Below, in pieces: positions 33,715 through 42,538 of a stretch of DNA of 64,000 nucleotides. Position 1 is the first letter of the stretch, and the number at the start of each line of letters is the position of its first letter. This stretch comes from PoT sp049331405 (GTDB lineage Bacteria > Planctomycetota > Planctomycetia > Isosphaerales > Isosphaeraceae), in NCBI RefSeq assembly GCF_049331405.1, contig NZ_CP186274.1:2232001-2296000 (forward strand), in the 5' to 3' direction. The translations under genes were made by a program, and so were the position numbers. The notes beneath the pieces are model-generated. The model saw only the letters and a program-made list of their open reading frames with translations, was not told where the DNA came from and did no database searches.

Positions 33715-36700
33715 TTACTTGGCCTCCGCCAACTTACGGAACTCGTCCTGAGCCTTGCGGAAGAGGGCCTCGACCTTGGCTCGGTCCTCGGGCTTCTCGT
33801 AGCGATTGCGCGTGGCGACGATCTCGAGCATCCCGTCGATCCATTCGACGAAGTATTTGGCGTCCTCCTGGCTCCCGATCTCCGCGCCGGCGACCTTGAC
33901 GTAGACGGGGCTCGTGTGGGCCCACACCGGGCCGTCGAAGATCAAGGGGTTGTCGGCGCCTCGGACCCGGAGCGCAATCCAACTGCTCCGCTCGATGGGC
34001 AACTCGATATTGAAGCGAGTGACCCTGGCCCCCGGCTTGGGATCCCCCTCGACCTTCTCGGTCGTCGCGACCTTGCCGTTGACGAGGATTTCCAGCGTGT
34101 CGAACGGGACGTAGCTCTCCACCGTCGCGGAGACGCGCACGCTCCCCGGCGCCGCCAGTTCATGAGACTCGCCGGGCCCCTTTCGGCCGACCTCGAGCGT
34201 GGTGATCGGCCCATTCGTGACGAACGTCCGGCCGTTCTTCAATCCCTCGAGCCAGCTCGCCATGGTTAAGGGCCCATTGACCTTCACATAAACACGATCG
34301 CCGCCGAGCGGCTCGGTCGAGCGGTCGAGCAGGGCGTCGGTGCCGACGCACGCCGAGAGCTTGAACCCGCAGTTGAGCAGCTTGTACCAGAGTTCGGCCG
34401 AGAGAGGCTCGTCGCAGTTGTACGACATCAGGTCGACGGCCTGAACCTTGCCGAGGATGGCGTCAATCGGCAGTTCGCGAGCGGCCCCGTGGCTCTTGGC
34501 CGAGTCCTTGCCGAACGGGTATGGCTGGCCGGCGAACATGGGATGGCCATAGGTCACGACGCCCCCTTGACGGACGGCCTCGACCGCCATGTCGAAGTTT
34601 GCGGGGAAGTCGTTCCGGTTCGGCGTGTCGTCGAAGCCCGTGTACTGCGGCTCGACGAGTTTGTTGATCCCGAAGAACTGCATGTGGCCGTAAATCGTGC
34701 TCCGCATCTCCTCGCCGAAGACGAGCAGATGCTTATCCGTCGAGACCTCATCCGGCTTGCCGCTGATCAGACCTGCGTCGCGGATATCGTCGCCGAAGTT
34801 ATTCGAGACGCAGAGATTGACGTAGTTAACCCCTTCCGCCTTGGCCGCGACGAGGGCCTCGGCCGGCCCCACGCTGATCGGCCCGCCGGTATGTAGGTGG
34901 ACGTGCGAGTCGCCCGAATACCAGCCCCGCGAGGCCATGTCGATCCACGATTTCAGCTCGACCCGCATCTCGGTGGACTTCCCGCCGTCGATGGTCAGCG
35001 TCTGCGGGATCGTCTCGATGCCTCCCCGGAGTTCGATCTTCGCCTGGCCCTCGGGAAGCTTCACCTCGAAGGACCCATCCGCATAAAAATACGACTCGTT
35101 TCGTTTCGTCTGACGAACCGCCGCGCCTTCGGGGGCATGGGACTTGCCATCCCCCCCGACGATGCTGACTCGCGCCGCGGCCGGGGCATTCGACCGGACC
35201 AGGCTCACATTGACGTTCGACTGCGGCTCGGCCTCGAAGCTGGAGTCGGCGAGGGCCAGCCGGAAGATGTTCCCCTCATATCCGACCATGAGCAACTCGC
35301 CATCATGATCGACGCCGAACGACGAGATCCGCTCGGGCGACTCTCCGATCTGCCGAACCTTGACGAGTTGCCGGTCTTTCTGCGTCAGAGCGAAGATTCG
35401 CTTCGATTCGAAGTCTCCGAAAATGCAAGCCCCTTCATACGACTTGTTTTGCTTGCCCCGATAGACAAAGCCCCCCGTCACCGAGGACCCATACTTGCGT
35501 CGATAAGCCAGGACCGGGGGCGTGTACGTCTCACCGTCGCGGCGGTAGCGATCCGAGAACTTGAGGAACCCTTCATGCACGTTCCAGCCGTGGTTCTCGC
35601 CGGCCCTGGCGATGGTGACTTCCTCGAAGAGATCCTGACCCACGTCCCCGACCCAGAGGTCACCCCCGACCGGGTCGAAGCTGAACCGCCAGGGCATCCG
35701 GAACCCGGAGGCCCAGATCTCCGGACGCGAGGCCGCGCTCGCGTTGCGGAACGGGTTCGACTCGGGGATTGCGTAAGGCTTGTCCCCTTCCTGACGATCG
35801 ACGTCGATCCGCAGGATGGCCCCGGTCAGGACGCCTAAATCCTGGCCATGCCCCTCGGGATCTTCCTGCGGCCCGGCATCGCCGGCCCCGATATACAAGT
35901 AGCCGTCGGGTCCGAACGCGAGCATGCCGCCCCAGTGCAGGTCGGTGTCCTGCGGGATCTGGAGTAGCCGGCGAGAAGGCTTGCCCGAGTCGCGGCGATA
36001 GTCGGGGGCGGCCTGCCGCTCGACGATCACCGGCGAGAACACGCACCCCTGATTCCGGACGTGATAGTTCACGTAATATTTGCGGTTCTCGAGAAACTTC
36101 GGGTGGAAGGCCAGGCAGACGACCCCTTCGAAGTCGCCCGTCGACGCCTCCTCGCTGAAGTCGGCGAAAAGCTCGCGCTTGCCCTCGGAGTCAGCCTCGT
36201 CGACGCGCCAGATTTTGCGCGTCATCTGCTCAACGACGAGGTACTCGCTCTTCGTCCCCGGCAGCGGGATCACCCAGACCGGATGGTCGTATTTGAGCCC
36301 CTTCTTGAAGAGGGGGACGAGCCCAATCGGTCTGGCGATGGCCGGGATCTCGCCGGGCATCCCATTGAACTGCGATCCGTCTTCTTGGCTTTTCTGCGTC
36401 TCGAGGTACGCGATCAGGTCTGCGAATGGCTCGGGCTTGATCGTCTTGTGCACCCCCGTCGGCATCAAGGATGTGCCGGGGCGTTGCTCCTGCTCGATCT
36501 CGGCGAGCGGCAGGCGCACCGGCTTGCCCTCGGCGTCGAGCAGTTGCAGTTCGTCCTTGGTCCGACGCAGCAGGACGCCGGAGTGCGACTTGCCGTCCGT
36601 CGTCACGGCGACGATCGTTCCGTAATCCGGATGGATCCGGAAGTTCGGATCCAGCACCGAGACGATCAGTTGCTCGCGTGCGAACTTGTCGCCGACGTTC

Positions 36701-36930
36701 CCGAGGTTCGGACCGGCGCGACGCTCCTCCCCCTTCAAGGCGTGGCATTTCTTGCAGCCGAGGGTATCCGACTCGAATAGGGACTGGCCGCGTTTCGCGT
36801 CGCCCCCCGCGAGGGCTGCCTGTCGAAACGGGGCGATCTCATCCTGATCCACTTGCTGGCCGACGGTTCGATCCGTCAGGCCGGCCAGCATCAATCCGCA
36901 GAAGCCAAGCGAGAGAGTGCTTCGGTGCAT
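33715..36930 (-). CDS. Secreted fusion: heme-binding domain, glucose/sorbosone dehydrogenase propeller, CehA/McbA-type metallohydrolase
   Basis: 1071 residues with a signal peptide (LGFCGLMLAGL). Residues about 45-175 are the Pirellula/Verrucomicrobium-type heme domain: heme motif CKKCH (59-63), RAGPNLGNVG, VLDPNFRIHPDYGT, RPGTSLMPTG. About 200-560 is a PQQ-dependent sugar dehydrogenase-like propeller: GVVCLAFHPKFLENRKYYVNY, LHWGGMLAFGPDGYLYIGAGD, RPEIWASGFRMPWRFSFDP and GDLWVGDVGQDLFEEV. About 660-1000 matches CehA/McbA (PHP-like) hydrolases: GWYSGDSHVHLHTGG with metal-binding His-x-His, VVTYGHPMFAG, ACVGTDALLD and NGRTFVTNGP. The start has AGGAAACGACCC just upstream. Electron transfer from the propeller to the heme is plausible; why a metallohydrolase is attached is unclear. 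It is monocistronic, with a terminator after it. Confidence 0.9.
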   Translation of the reverse strand: MHRSTLSLGFCGLMLAGLTDRTVGQQVDQDEIAPFRQAALAGGDAKRGQSLFESDTLGCKKCHALKGEERRAGPNLGNVGDKFAREQLIVSVLDPNFRIHPDYGTIVAVTTDGKSHSGVLLRRTKDELQLLDAEGKPVRLPLAEIEQEQRPGTSLMPTGVHKTIKPEPFADLIAYLETQKSQEDGSQFNGMPGEIPAIARPIGLVPLFKKGLKYDHPVWVIPLPGTKSEYLVVEQMTRKIWRVDEADSEGKRELFADFSEEASTGDFEGVVCLAFHPKFLENRKYYVNYHVRNQGCVFSPVIVERQAAPDYRRDSGKPSRRLLQIPQDTDLHWGGMLAFGPDGYLYIGAGDAGPQEDPEGHGQDLGVLTGAILRIDVDRQEGDKPYAIPESNPFRNASAASRPEIWASGFRMPWRFSFDPVGGDLWVGDVGQDLFEEVTIARAGENHGWNVHEGFLKFSDRYRRDGETYTPPVLAYRRKYGSSVTGGFVYRGKQNKSYEGACIFGDFESKRIFALTQKDRQLVKVRQIGESPERISSFGVDHDGELLMVGYEGNIFRLALADSSFEAEPQSNVNVSLVRSNAPAAARVSIVGGDGKSHAPEGAAVRQTKRNESYFYADGSFEVKLPEGQAKIELRGGIETIPQTLTIDGGKSTEMRVELKSWIDMASRGWYSGDSHVHLHTGGPISVGPAEALVAAKAEGVNYVNLCVSNNFGDDIRDAGLISGKPDEVSTDKHLLVFGEEMRSTIYGHMQFFGINKLVEPQYTGFDDTPNRNDFPANFDMAVEAVRQGGVVTYGHPMFAGQPYPFGKDSAKSHGAARELPIDAILGKVQAVDLMSYNCDEPLSAELWYKLLNCGFKLSACVGTDALLDRSTEPLGGDRVYVKVNGPLTMASWLEGLKNGRTFVTNGPITTLEVGRKGPGESHELAAPGSVRVSATVESYVPFDTLEILVNGKVATTEKVEGDPKPGARVTRFNIELPIERSSWIALRVRGADNPLIFDGPVWAHTSPVYVKVAGAEIGSQEDAKYFVEWIDGMLEIVATRNRYEKPEDRAKVEALFRKAQDEFRKLAEAK

Positions 36931-37172
36931 GGGTCGTTTCCTGGGCGATGCAAGTCACGCACAAGAGAAGGGGCGAAGCCGTCTACTTTACAGATCCACG
37001 GCCCGGGGCATAGGGCCTAACGCCCTCGCGCTCCGACGACTGCCGTTAGGACAAACCTCATTGCGTACGGGCTCATTGCCCTCAGAGACTTCACGCAGGA
37101 TGCTCATGTCGGAATGACTCTTTGGTCGATACAACCGGCAAGAGCCTCCAATGTACGCGTATCGGAATTGCC

Positions 37173-38033
37173 ATGCGCCTTGCCTGGGTGATCCTCGTGG
37201 CCAGTCTCGCCTTCGCGACCGGCTGCACGTCGGTCCGTCTCAGGCAACGTACGATCAACCAGGCCGCGACGCTGCCCGAGTTGCAATTCCAGCAGGTCCT
37301 CGACAACCTCGCCCAGTTCGCCGTCAATCCGTCGACGCTCCCCTATCATGTCAATCTGAAGGATGGGACGTCGCAGGTCACCGACTCGGTCTCGGGCGGG
37401 GCGCTCGTCGACATCGGCCCGCCGGCCTCGACCCAGCCGCAGATCTTCGGCTCGCGGACGGTCGTCGCCCAGTGGGGCATGGAGCCGGTGATCGACGCGA
37501 CGGAACTCAGGTTACTTCGGATCGCCTACCGACGTGCCCACGGCTCGCCCGAGATGCCCGACCCCGAGTTCCTCAACGACCTGGCCCACGACATCAAGGA
37601 TCAGCTCGCCTCGAACTCGGACATGCGCGACGAGACGAACGTCTTCTATCAATACCATGCCCAATCAAGCGGGAACTCGCGGGACTTCGACTCGAAGATC
37701 GTCACCACCAACGACGATCAGTTCTTCGCCGCCCCGTATCCGGACCGGTCGCCGCTGGCGAAGAACGTCTCCCGGAAGATCGAATCCATCCAGCGCGACC
37801 TGGCGAAGATCCAGCCCGGCTGGTTCCATGTCGGCCGCAAGAAAGACGTCCCCAAGGACGCCTGCTACGTCGGCCAGTCGGGCGCCTGCTATGTCTGGGT
37901 GAACGCCGACGGCCGCGAAGCCCTGAGCGAATTCACACTCACCGTCCTCGGCTTCTCGGCCCTCATCAAAGAACCGCAAACCCCGAGCAGCCCCGGCACA
38001 GTGAAGTTCTCGCCCGGCGATCGCGGCGGATAA
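37173..38033 (+). CDS. Hypothetical lipoprotein
   Basis: 286 residues. The N-terminus is a lipoprotein signal: RLAWVILVASLAFATGCTS, with the likely lipidated Cys at residue 18. The rest is soluble and has no family I recognise; segments include LPELQFQQVLDNLAQFAVNPSTLPYHV and a C-terminal YVWVNADGREALSEFTLTVLG. I placed the start at ATG 37173 directly before the signal; the frame opens at TTG 37122. It diverges from the large minus-strand fusion gene, 242 bp away. Such proteins recur in planctomycete genomes, but the role is unknown. Confidence 0.75.
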   Translation: MRLAWVILVASLAFATGCTSVRLRQRTINQAATLPELQFQQVLDNLAQFAVNPSTLPYHVNLKDGTSQVTDSVSGGALVDIGPPASTQPQIFGSRTVVAQWGMEPVIDATELRLLRIAYRRAHGSPEMPDPEFLNDLAHDIKDQLASNSDMRDETNVFYQYHAQSSGNSRDFDSKIVTTNDDQFFAAPYPDRSPLAKNVSRKIESIQRDLAKIQPGWFHVGRKKDVPKDACYVGQSGACYVWVNADGREALSEFTLTVLGFSALIKEPQTPSSPGTVKFSPGDRGG

Positions 38034-38071
38034 GTGATGTGGCCGATCGCCATCTCGTGAGAGCTGAAGTC

Positions 38072-38610
38072 TCACTTCATTTCGAGTCGGGCTGAATCCT
38101 CCTGAGCCTGGCAAAGCACCTCCCTGGCCCTCGCCCACGGATCGGCAGGCCCGTGCCTGTGGACATCCTGCAGGGTTTGCTTCTCGCGCGAGTCGATCGT
38201 CGCGAATGCCAGGTCGTGTCCCACCACCGACGACACGTTGTCGATCAGATCCGCGGGCTTGATCGTGGCCCCTTCAGATGACGACGAGGAGAGGGATTCG
38301 CGATCAAGCCGCATCCGTTCCTCGCGATCTCCATTCTCAGGCCGGCAACGTTGCCGACTCCCGTCACGAGCCGGGTTACTCGCTCTCCGACGATGCTCGC
38401 CATTTCGTCCGGGATGACATCTGTATCCTCCAAGACATCGTGGACCACGGCCGCCGTCACGATCTCCTCGTCATGCGTATACTCCGCAACGTGGTTCGCC
38501 GCTCTTGCGCAACAATTTGCGTAAGGCTCGCGCGAATACTTGCGGATCTGCCGGAGATGAGCACACCGAGCGAATCCATACGCCAACGAAGGATCAGGCT
38601 CGTGCCTCAT
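38072..38610 (-). pseudogene. Frameshifted HD-domain (RelA/SpoT-like) phosphohydrolase
   Basis: Two overlapping minus-strand frames together make one HD-domain protein. The first (38610 downward) reads AHLRQIRKYSREPYANCCAR then DEEIVTAAVVHDVLEDTDVI, with the HD pair in VVHDVLEDT, and GERVTRLVTGV. The second frame carries on with MRLDRESL then ATIKPADLIDNVSSVVGHD and REKQTLQDVHRHG. The switch lies near 38310 and needs a -1 (or +2) shift, after which the first frame runs into unrelated sequence. The first metal-ligand His, normally in EPYxxH, is replaced (EPYANC), so the protein is degraded at an active residue as well as in frame. It may be a sequencing error, but the lost His argues for a real pseudogene. 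Confidence 0.75.
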
Positions 38611-39026
38611 CCAAAAATCGTCCCTTACCGCTCGTCACTCCGTCCTGCAGAGTTTGTGAGGCTCCAACCCTAAATCCGTCGGACGAGAGGAAGACCGCTT
38701 CCTTAGCGCAAGACTCTTCTCGAAGACTTTGGGATTACCTCGATTTTTCGATGAACGACAATCGAAAACGACTGCACCACAACGAATCGGGTTGGAGCCG
38801 CCTGGATTCGATCGGGTTAAGGATGATGAATCGGGCTTCCGAAGTCGGGCAACGCCTGCTATCGAGGTCCTGTGGCCAGGAAAGGCCAATCGCAAGCACA
38901 TCGAGTGAGATGGAGGAGAGGATAACGCGGCGAGTGATCCAGACAAGTGACGGCCAATCACAAATTACATGCATACGATAAAGCCAATAATGTTATCAAA
39001 GCCGCGATATTCTCCTATCAATAAAT
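38611..39026. other. Intergenic, no gene seen
   Basis: About 415 bp upstream of the pseudogene, which may hold its old promoter. No RNA gene or repeat was recognised. Confidence 0.35.
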
Positions 39027-39070
39027 ACGACCGCCCCTCGGCCAAAGGCCGAGGGGCGGTCGTTGTGTTC
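39027..39070 (-). terminator. Intrinsic terminator after the small membrane gene
   Basis: A perfect 17-bp stem (ACGACCGCCCCTCGGCC / GGCCGAGGGGCGGTCGT) with an AAA loop. On the minus strand it is followed by ATTTATTG. It lies 25 bp beyond the stop of the 42-codon gene. Confidence 0.85.
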
Positions 39071-39094
39071 TGACTCGGAGAAGTGTTCCGCGTA

Positions 39095-39223
39095 TCACTT
39101 TCCGAAAAGCTTGGCGACAAAGAAGACTCCGACGGCCCCGAGGACTCCGCCACCGCAGAGCAGGTAGGCCAGCGAGTAACGATAGGCGGCGACGGCGAGC
39201 GGCATCATTTCGACGTATTGCAT
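39095..39223 (-). CDS. Small membrane protein, 42 residues
   Basis: A 42-codon frame starts at ATG 39223 with AAGGA seven bases upstream (AAGGAAACGACC then ATG), nearly the same leader as the gene at 36930. It encodes MQYVEMMPLAVAAYRYS followed by a glycine-rich hydrophobic helix (AYLLCGGGVLGAVGVFFVA) and ends KLFGK. A perfect terminator follows directly, so a transcript of just this gene is likely. It has one membrane helix with a GxxxG-like pattern. The function is unknown. Confidence 0.7.
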   Translation of the reverse strand: MQYVEMMPLAVAAYRYSLAYLLCGGGVLGAVGVFFVAKLFGK

Positions 39224-39417
39224 GGTCGTTTCCTTGTCATTGGGTTGAGTGGAGCCAACGCCCCTTCTGAGCGTTCGGCTCATGACAAGAGTGATATCGC
39301 AAACAGGATGCCAAGACGTGTCGCGGCCACGGCAAGTCGAGGATTCCGCCAACGACGGAGGGGGGGATTCGAAGCGGTTCGGTAAGATGAGCCCGCCAGC
39401 AAAGGTGACGGAATGGC

Positions 39418-40056
39418 TCAGAAGAACCCGGCCCCGATATTCACCGTGAGGGCCAGGATCGTGGTATTGAAGAAGAACGCGACGATGCAGTGGGGCATCG
39501 TGATCCGGCGCATCCGCTTGTTCGTGATGTTCACGTCCGCCGTGGCGCAGGCGGTGCCGATGATGAACGAGTAATACATGAAGTCCCAGTAATCGGGCGA
39601 GTCGTCCTGAGGGAAGTCGAGCCCCGGCTTGTCCCCGGCGTAGTACTCGTGGGCGTAATGCACGGCGAACATGGTGTGCAGGAAGCTCCACGAGAGCACC
39701 ACCGTGAGGCCGGCCAGGGCGATGTGCCGCCATCCACCCTGGGTCTGCAAGGACTTCGCCGCAGCGAGCTCGGCCATGATCCCGGCCAGGCTGACGACCG
39801 CCGTGATCGTCGTCAGCGCGAGGATCACCATCGAGCCCTCGTCGTGCAGCGTGGCCCGGACCTTGATGTTCTCGATGTTCGACCGGACCATCATGGTGAA
39901 GGCCAGGATCAGATAAAGCAGCGTCGAACCGTCCCAGGCGGCCAGGAGCCGCGTCCCGGTACGCCCCGGCAGGACGAAGCTCAAGATCAGGCCAAGGATG
40001 ATCGCCGCGATCAACCGAGGCTGGGCCTGCATGACCCTGACGATTCCAATTCTCAT
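39418..40056 (-). CDS. DUF1345 family integral membrane protein
   Basis: 212 residues with about five helices: LIAAIILGLILSFVLPG, LLYLILAFTMMV, MVILALTTITAVVSLAGIMAEL, HIALAGLTVVLSWSFLHTMFAVHYAHEYY and HCIVAFFFNTTILALTVNI. The conserved DUF1345 features are the FLHTMFAVHYAHEYY stretch and DYWDFMYYSFIIGTACATADVNI. The role is unknown. It stands alone with 120 bp before the next minus-strand gene. Translation may begin at ATG 40056 or at an internal Met (40032). Confidence 0.92.
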   Translation of the reverse strand: MRIGIVRVMQAQPRLIAAIILGLILSFVLPGRTGTRLLAAWDGSTLLYLILAFTMMVRSNIENIKVRATLHDEGSMVILALTTITAVVSLAGIMAELAAAKSLQTQGGWRHIALAGLTVVLSWSFLHTMFAVHYAHEYYAGDKPGLDFPQDDSPDYWDFMYYSFIIGTACATADVNITNKRMRRITMPHCIVAFFFNTTILALTVNIGAGFF

Positions 40057-40178
40057 CCCGAAGCACCCCCGAATCCGCCTTCCAAGATCCAGCCCCCCCG
40101 GGCTTTCCGGAACGCGAATCTACGCTCCACCTCCGAGAGACTCAATCCCCGGCCGTATTCCCAGTCCGACTCGAGACT

Positions 40179-40418
40179 TCAAAGATCGGGGCCGACCTCC
40201 TCGTTCCTAGGATCGACGAGACCTCTCTCTTGGTCCTCCGAAGGCGGATTTTCCGATCCCGACGCGTCGGACGACTCGCGATCGGCCTCCTGGTTGGAGC
40301 CTGGGAAGAGCCCCTCGGGCGCGGGGTGGATGGCCCTGGGGTCTTCCAATCCCCTGGCCGGATCTGAGGAAGAATCCTGGGACTCGTCCGGGTCATTGGG
40401 TCCTGAGTGTCGGCTCAT
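40179..40418 (-). CDS. Small acidic, probably disordered protein
   Basis: 79 residues, rich in Ser, Asp, Glu and Pro (SRHSGPNDPDESQDSSSDP; DASGSENPPSEDQE), with no hydrophobic core. A good ribosome site (AAGGGA, five bases before ATG 40418) supports translation. It is 59 bp downstream of the DUF6582 gene on the same strand. No family is recognised; comparison with relatives is needed to be sure it is coding. Confidence 0.5.
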   Translation of the reverse strand: MSRHSGPNDPDESQDSSSDPARGLEDPRAIHPAPEGLFPGSNQEADRESSDASGSENPPSEDQERGLVDPRNEEVGPDL

Positions 40419-40477
40419 GATGGTCCCTTTCGATGCGGGTGAAGAGACAACGTTGATTTCGAGATGGTGGCCCTCGC

Positions 40478-40729
40478 TCAATCGTCGCTGATCTCGACGC
40501 CGTGCGCCTTGGCGGCCTGCTTGATGCGTCTCTTCATCGTCTGGACCTCGGCCTTGGAGTACTTGGCCGCGTTGTCCTCGTGGTTGATGTAACTCCACGC
40601 CGCCCGGACGTGCTTCGCGCTGTCGATCGGATACTTCTTGTTGACCGGGTCGGCGAACGTCACGTCGCCGTATTCGTGCTCGCCGCGTTCGGGATTTACG
40701 TCGTCGCGTCGCTTGATGCGATCGGTCAT
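40478..40729 (-). CDS. DUF6582-type small protein
   Basis: 83 residues, charged and soluble. The core is KKYPIDSAKHVRAAWSYINH followed by NAAKYSKAEVQTMKRRI, the pattern of a widespread small family (DUF6582) of unknown role seen in prophage-like and stress-related settings. The start ATG 40729 has AAGGAG upstream. It lies between the metallophosphoesterase and the acidic protein on the same strand, so a short operon is possible. Confidence 0.82.
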   Translation of the reverse strand: MTDRIKRRDDVNPERGEHEYGDVTFADPVNKKYPIDSAKHVRAAWSYINHEDNAAKYSKAEVQTMKRRIKQAAKAHGVEISDD

Positions 40730-40814
40730 GGCTGGCTCCTTCTTCGCGTCGCAGTTCTGGACTCGATGATTCTTCGATGTCTTAAACCTTTGAGTGCAGA
40801 TGGCTCTCGTTTCC

Positions 40815-41567
40815 TCAGTGTGTCGGCAGCCCCTGGGGCAGGTCGAGGATGAGGAACGGGGGGCTCTCGGGACGCGTCTTGCGCATCAGGGGGAGCGACA
40901 CGTTGTAGACCGGGATGTTGGCCGTGGTCCGCCCTTCGAATCGCCCGTTGTGGGCGTGGCCATGCACGACGGCCGTCACCGGGTAGCGGTTGATGGGCTC
41001 TTCGAGCCGACCGCAGCCGAGGAAGGGGAAGATCTCCACGGGCTCGTTCTCGACGGTCGCCTGGATCGGGGCATAGTGGAGGACGGCGACGCGGCTCTCG
41101 GTCCTCAGCTTGGCCAGGGCAGCCTCGAGCTTGAGGGCCTCGTCGATGGCCTCCTGGACGAAGGCCTTGATGATCTTCTCCCCCCAGGTGCCGAGGGTGC
41201 CTCGGCCAAATCCCCCCGCGAAGCCTTTCACCCCCGCGAAGCCGATCCCATTGACCTCGATGGCGTCGCCGTCGAGCATCTGGATGCCGGCATCGACGAG
41301 GATCTTGCGCACCTCGTCCTCGTGGCCCGACTCGTAGTCGTGGTTCCCGAGCACGGCGACCTTCGGCAGATTTGACACGGACAACTCTGCGGCGAGGATG
41401 TGCGCTTCTTCGGGGAGGCCGTAATCGGTCAGGTCGCCGCAGAGGACCAGGATGTCGGCGAATTCCTCGCAGTTCTCGAAGATCGGCCGGATCAGCCCCT
41501 GCGAATTCTTGCTGCAATGCAGGTCGCCCACCGCCGCGACCCGGACTACCGACCTGGACTCGGGCAT
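40815..41567 (-). CDS. Calcineurin-like metallophosphoesterase
   Basis: 250 residues. All metallophosphoesterase motifs are present in order: VAAVGDLH (Asp15, His17), ILVLCGDLTDYG, VAVLGNHDYE, VAVLHYAP and VVHGHAHNG. It lacks a signal peptide and is cytoplasmic. Two adjacent ATGs (41570 and 41567) follow GGAGGGG; I used the second because spacing is better. It hydrolyses a phosphodiester or phosphomonoester with two metal ions, and the substrate is unknown. It diverges from the nucleotidyltransferase-like gene at 41735, leaving a 167-bp promoter space. Confidence 0.92.
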   Translation of the reverse strand: MPESRSVVRVAAVGDLHCSKNSQGLIRPIFENCEEFADILVLCGDLTDYGLPEEAHILAAELSVSNLPKVAVLGNHDYESGHEDEVRKILVDAGIQMLDGDAIEVNGIGFAGVKGFAGGFGRGTLGTWGEKIIKAFVQEAIDEALKLEAALAKLRTESRVAVLHYAPIQATVENEPVEIFPFLGCGRLEEPINRYPVTAVVHGHAHNGRFEGRTTANIPVYNVSLPLMRKTRPESPPFLILDLPQGLPTH

Positions 41568-41734
41568 CATCCCCTCCCCACGCCCCTCATCAGAGTGGCG
41601 AACTCGATCCTCGTTGCGTTGAAGCGTCAATCCCATCCAAGTCGGCAAAGTGCATGCCCAGACGGCATCGACTTTGCGAACGATTATGAACGATGAAAGT
41701 CCTGACGGAGTCGATCCTTAGGAGGCCCGTGTCC

Positions 41735-42538
41735 ATGGAATTTGCGCCCGTCGAGATGGATCCGGAGGTCCGCGACTTCTATCGGAAGACGCTGGCCGTG
41801 CTCAACGAGGCGAGGGCTCCGTTCCTCGTGGGGGGCGCCTACGCGCTGGCCGTGCACGCCGGGATCGAGCGACACACGAAAGACCTGGATATTTTCATCT
41901 ATCGAAAGGATTGCGACTCGGTCCTGGCGAAGCTCCGCGAGGCCGGTTATCGCACCGAGGTCCCGTTCCCTCACTGGCTGGCCAAGGCGCACGGCGACGC
42001 GGGATTCATCGACGTGATCTATGGATCGGGCAACGGCGTGTCCGAGGTCGATGAAGGCTGGTTCGACCACGCGGCAGAAGCGGAGTTGCTAGGGATCCAG
42101 GTGAAGCTCTGCCCGGCCGAGGAGATGATCTGGACCAAGGCCTTCGTCCAGGAACGCGAGCGTTTCGACGGCGCCGACGTCGCCCACCTGATCCGTTCCC
42201 GCGCCCACGACCTGGACTGGGAACGGCTCCTACAGCGATTCGGCGATCATTGGCGCATCCTCTACAGCCACCTGATCACCTTCGGCTTCATCTACCCCGC
42301 CGAGCGTGCCAAGATCCCGGCCCGGATTCTTGAGGAACTCGCGGACCGCCTCCGACATGATTCGGAAGTCCCCAATGCCACCGGGCAACTCTGCCAGGGG
42401 ACCCTCCTGTCGAGGGAGCAGTACCTCCCGGACATCGGAACCCGAGGCTATCACGATGCCCGCCTGAAGCCCGTTGGCCGGCTTTCGGCCGAGGAAATTG
42501 CGCACTGGACTGCCGCAATCGCCTGCTCCAAGCCTTGA
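41735..42538 (+). CDS. Nucleotidyltransferase-like protein
   Basis: 267 residues. The N-terminal domain has a polymerase-beta-type active-site pattern: FLVGGAYALAVHAG then RHTKDLDIFI with Asp50 and Asp52, and later HGDAGFIDVIYG. This is how nucleotidyltransferase (MNT/DUF-type) proteins look, some of which adenylylate or bind RNA. The C-terminal half is helical (VAHLIRSRAHDLDWERLLQRF) and unassigned. The start ATG 41735 follows AGGAGG with nine bases; the frame is open from 41693. There is no adjacent HEPN gene, so a toxin-antitoxin reading is not supported. Confidence 0.82.
   Translation: MEFAPVEMDPEVRDFYRKTLAVLNEARAPFLVGGAYALAVHAGIERHTKDLDIFIYRKDCDSVLAKLREAGYRTEVPFPHWLAKAHGDAGFIDVIYGSGNGVSEVDEGWFDHAAEAELLGIQVKLCPAEEMIWTKAFVQERERFDGADVAHLIRSRAHDLDWERLLQRFGDHWRILYSHLITFGFIYPAERAKIPARILEELADRLRHDSEVPNATGQLCQGTLLSREQYLPDIGTRGYHDARLKPVGRLSAEEIAHWTAAIACSKP

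Noticed and set aside
41735..42538. MNT-HEPN toxin-antitoxin system
   Set aside because: There is no HEPN partner gene next to it and the C-terminal half does not show the HEPN R-x4-H motif clearly.
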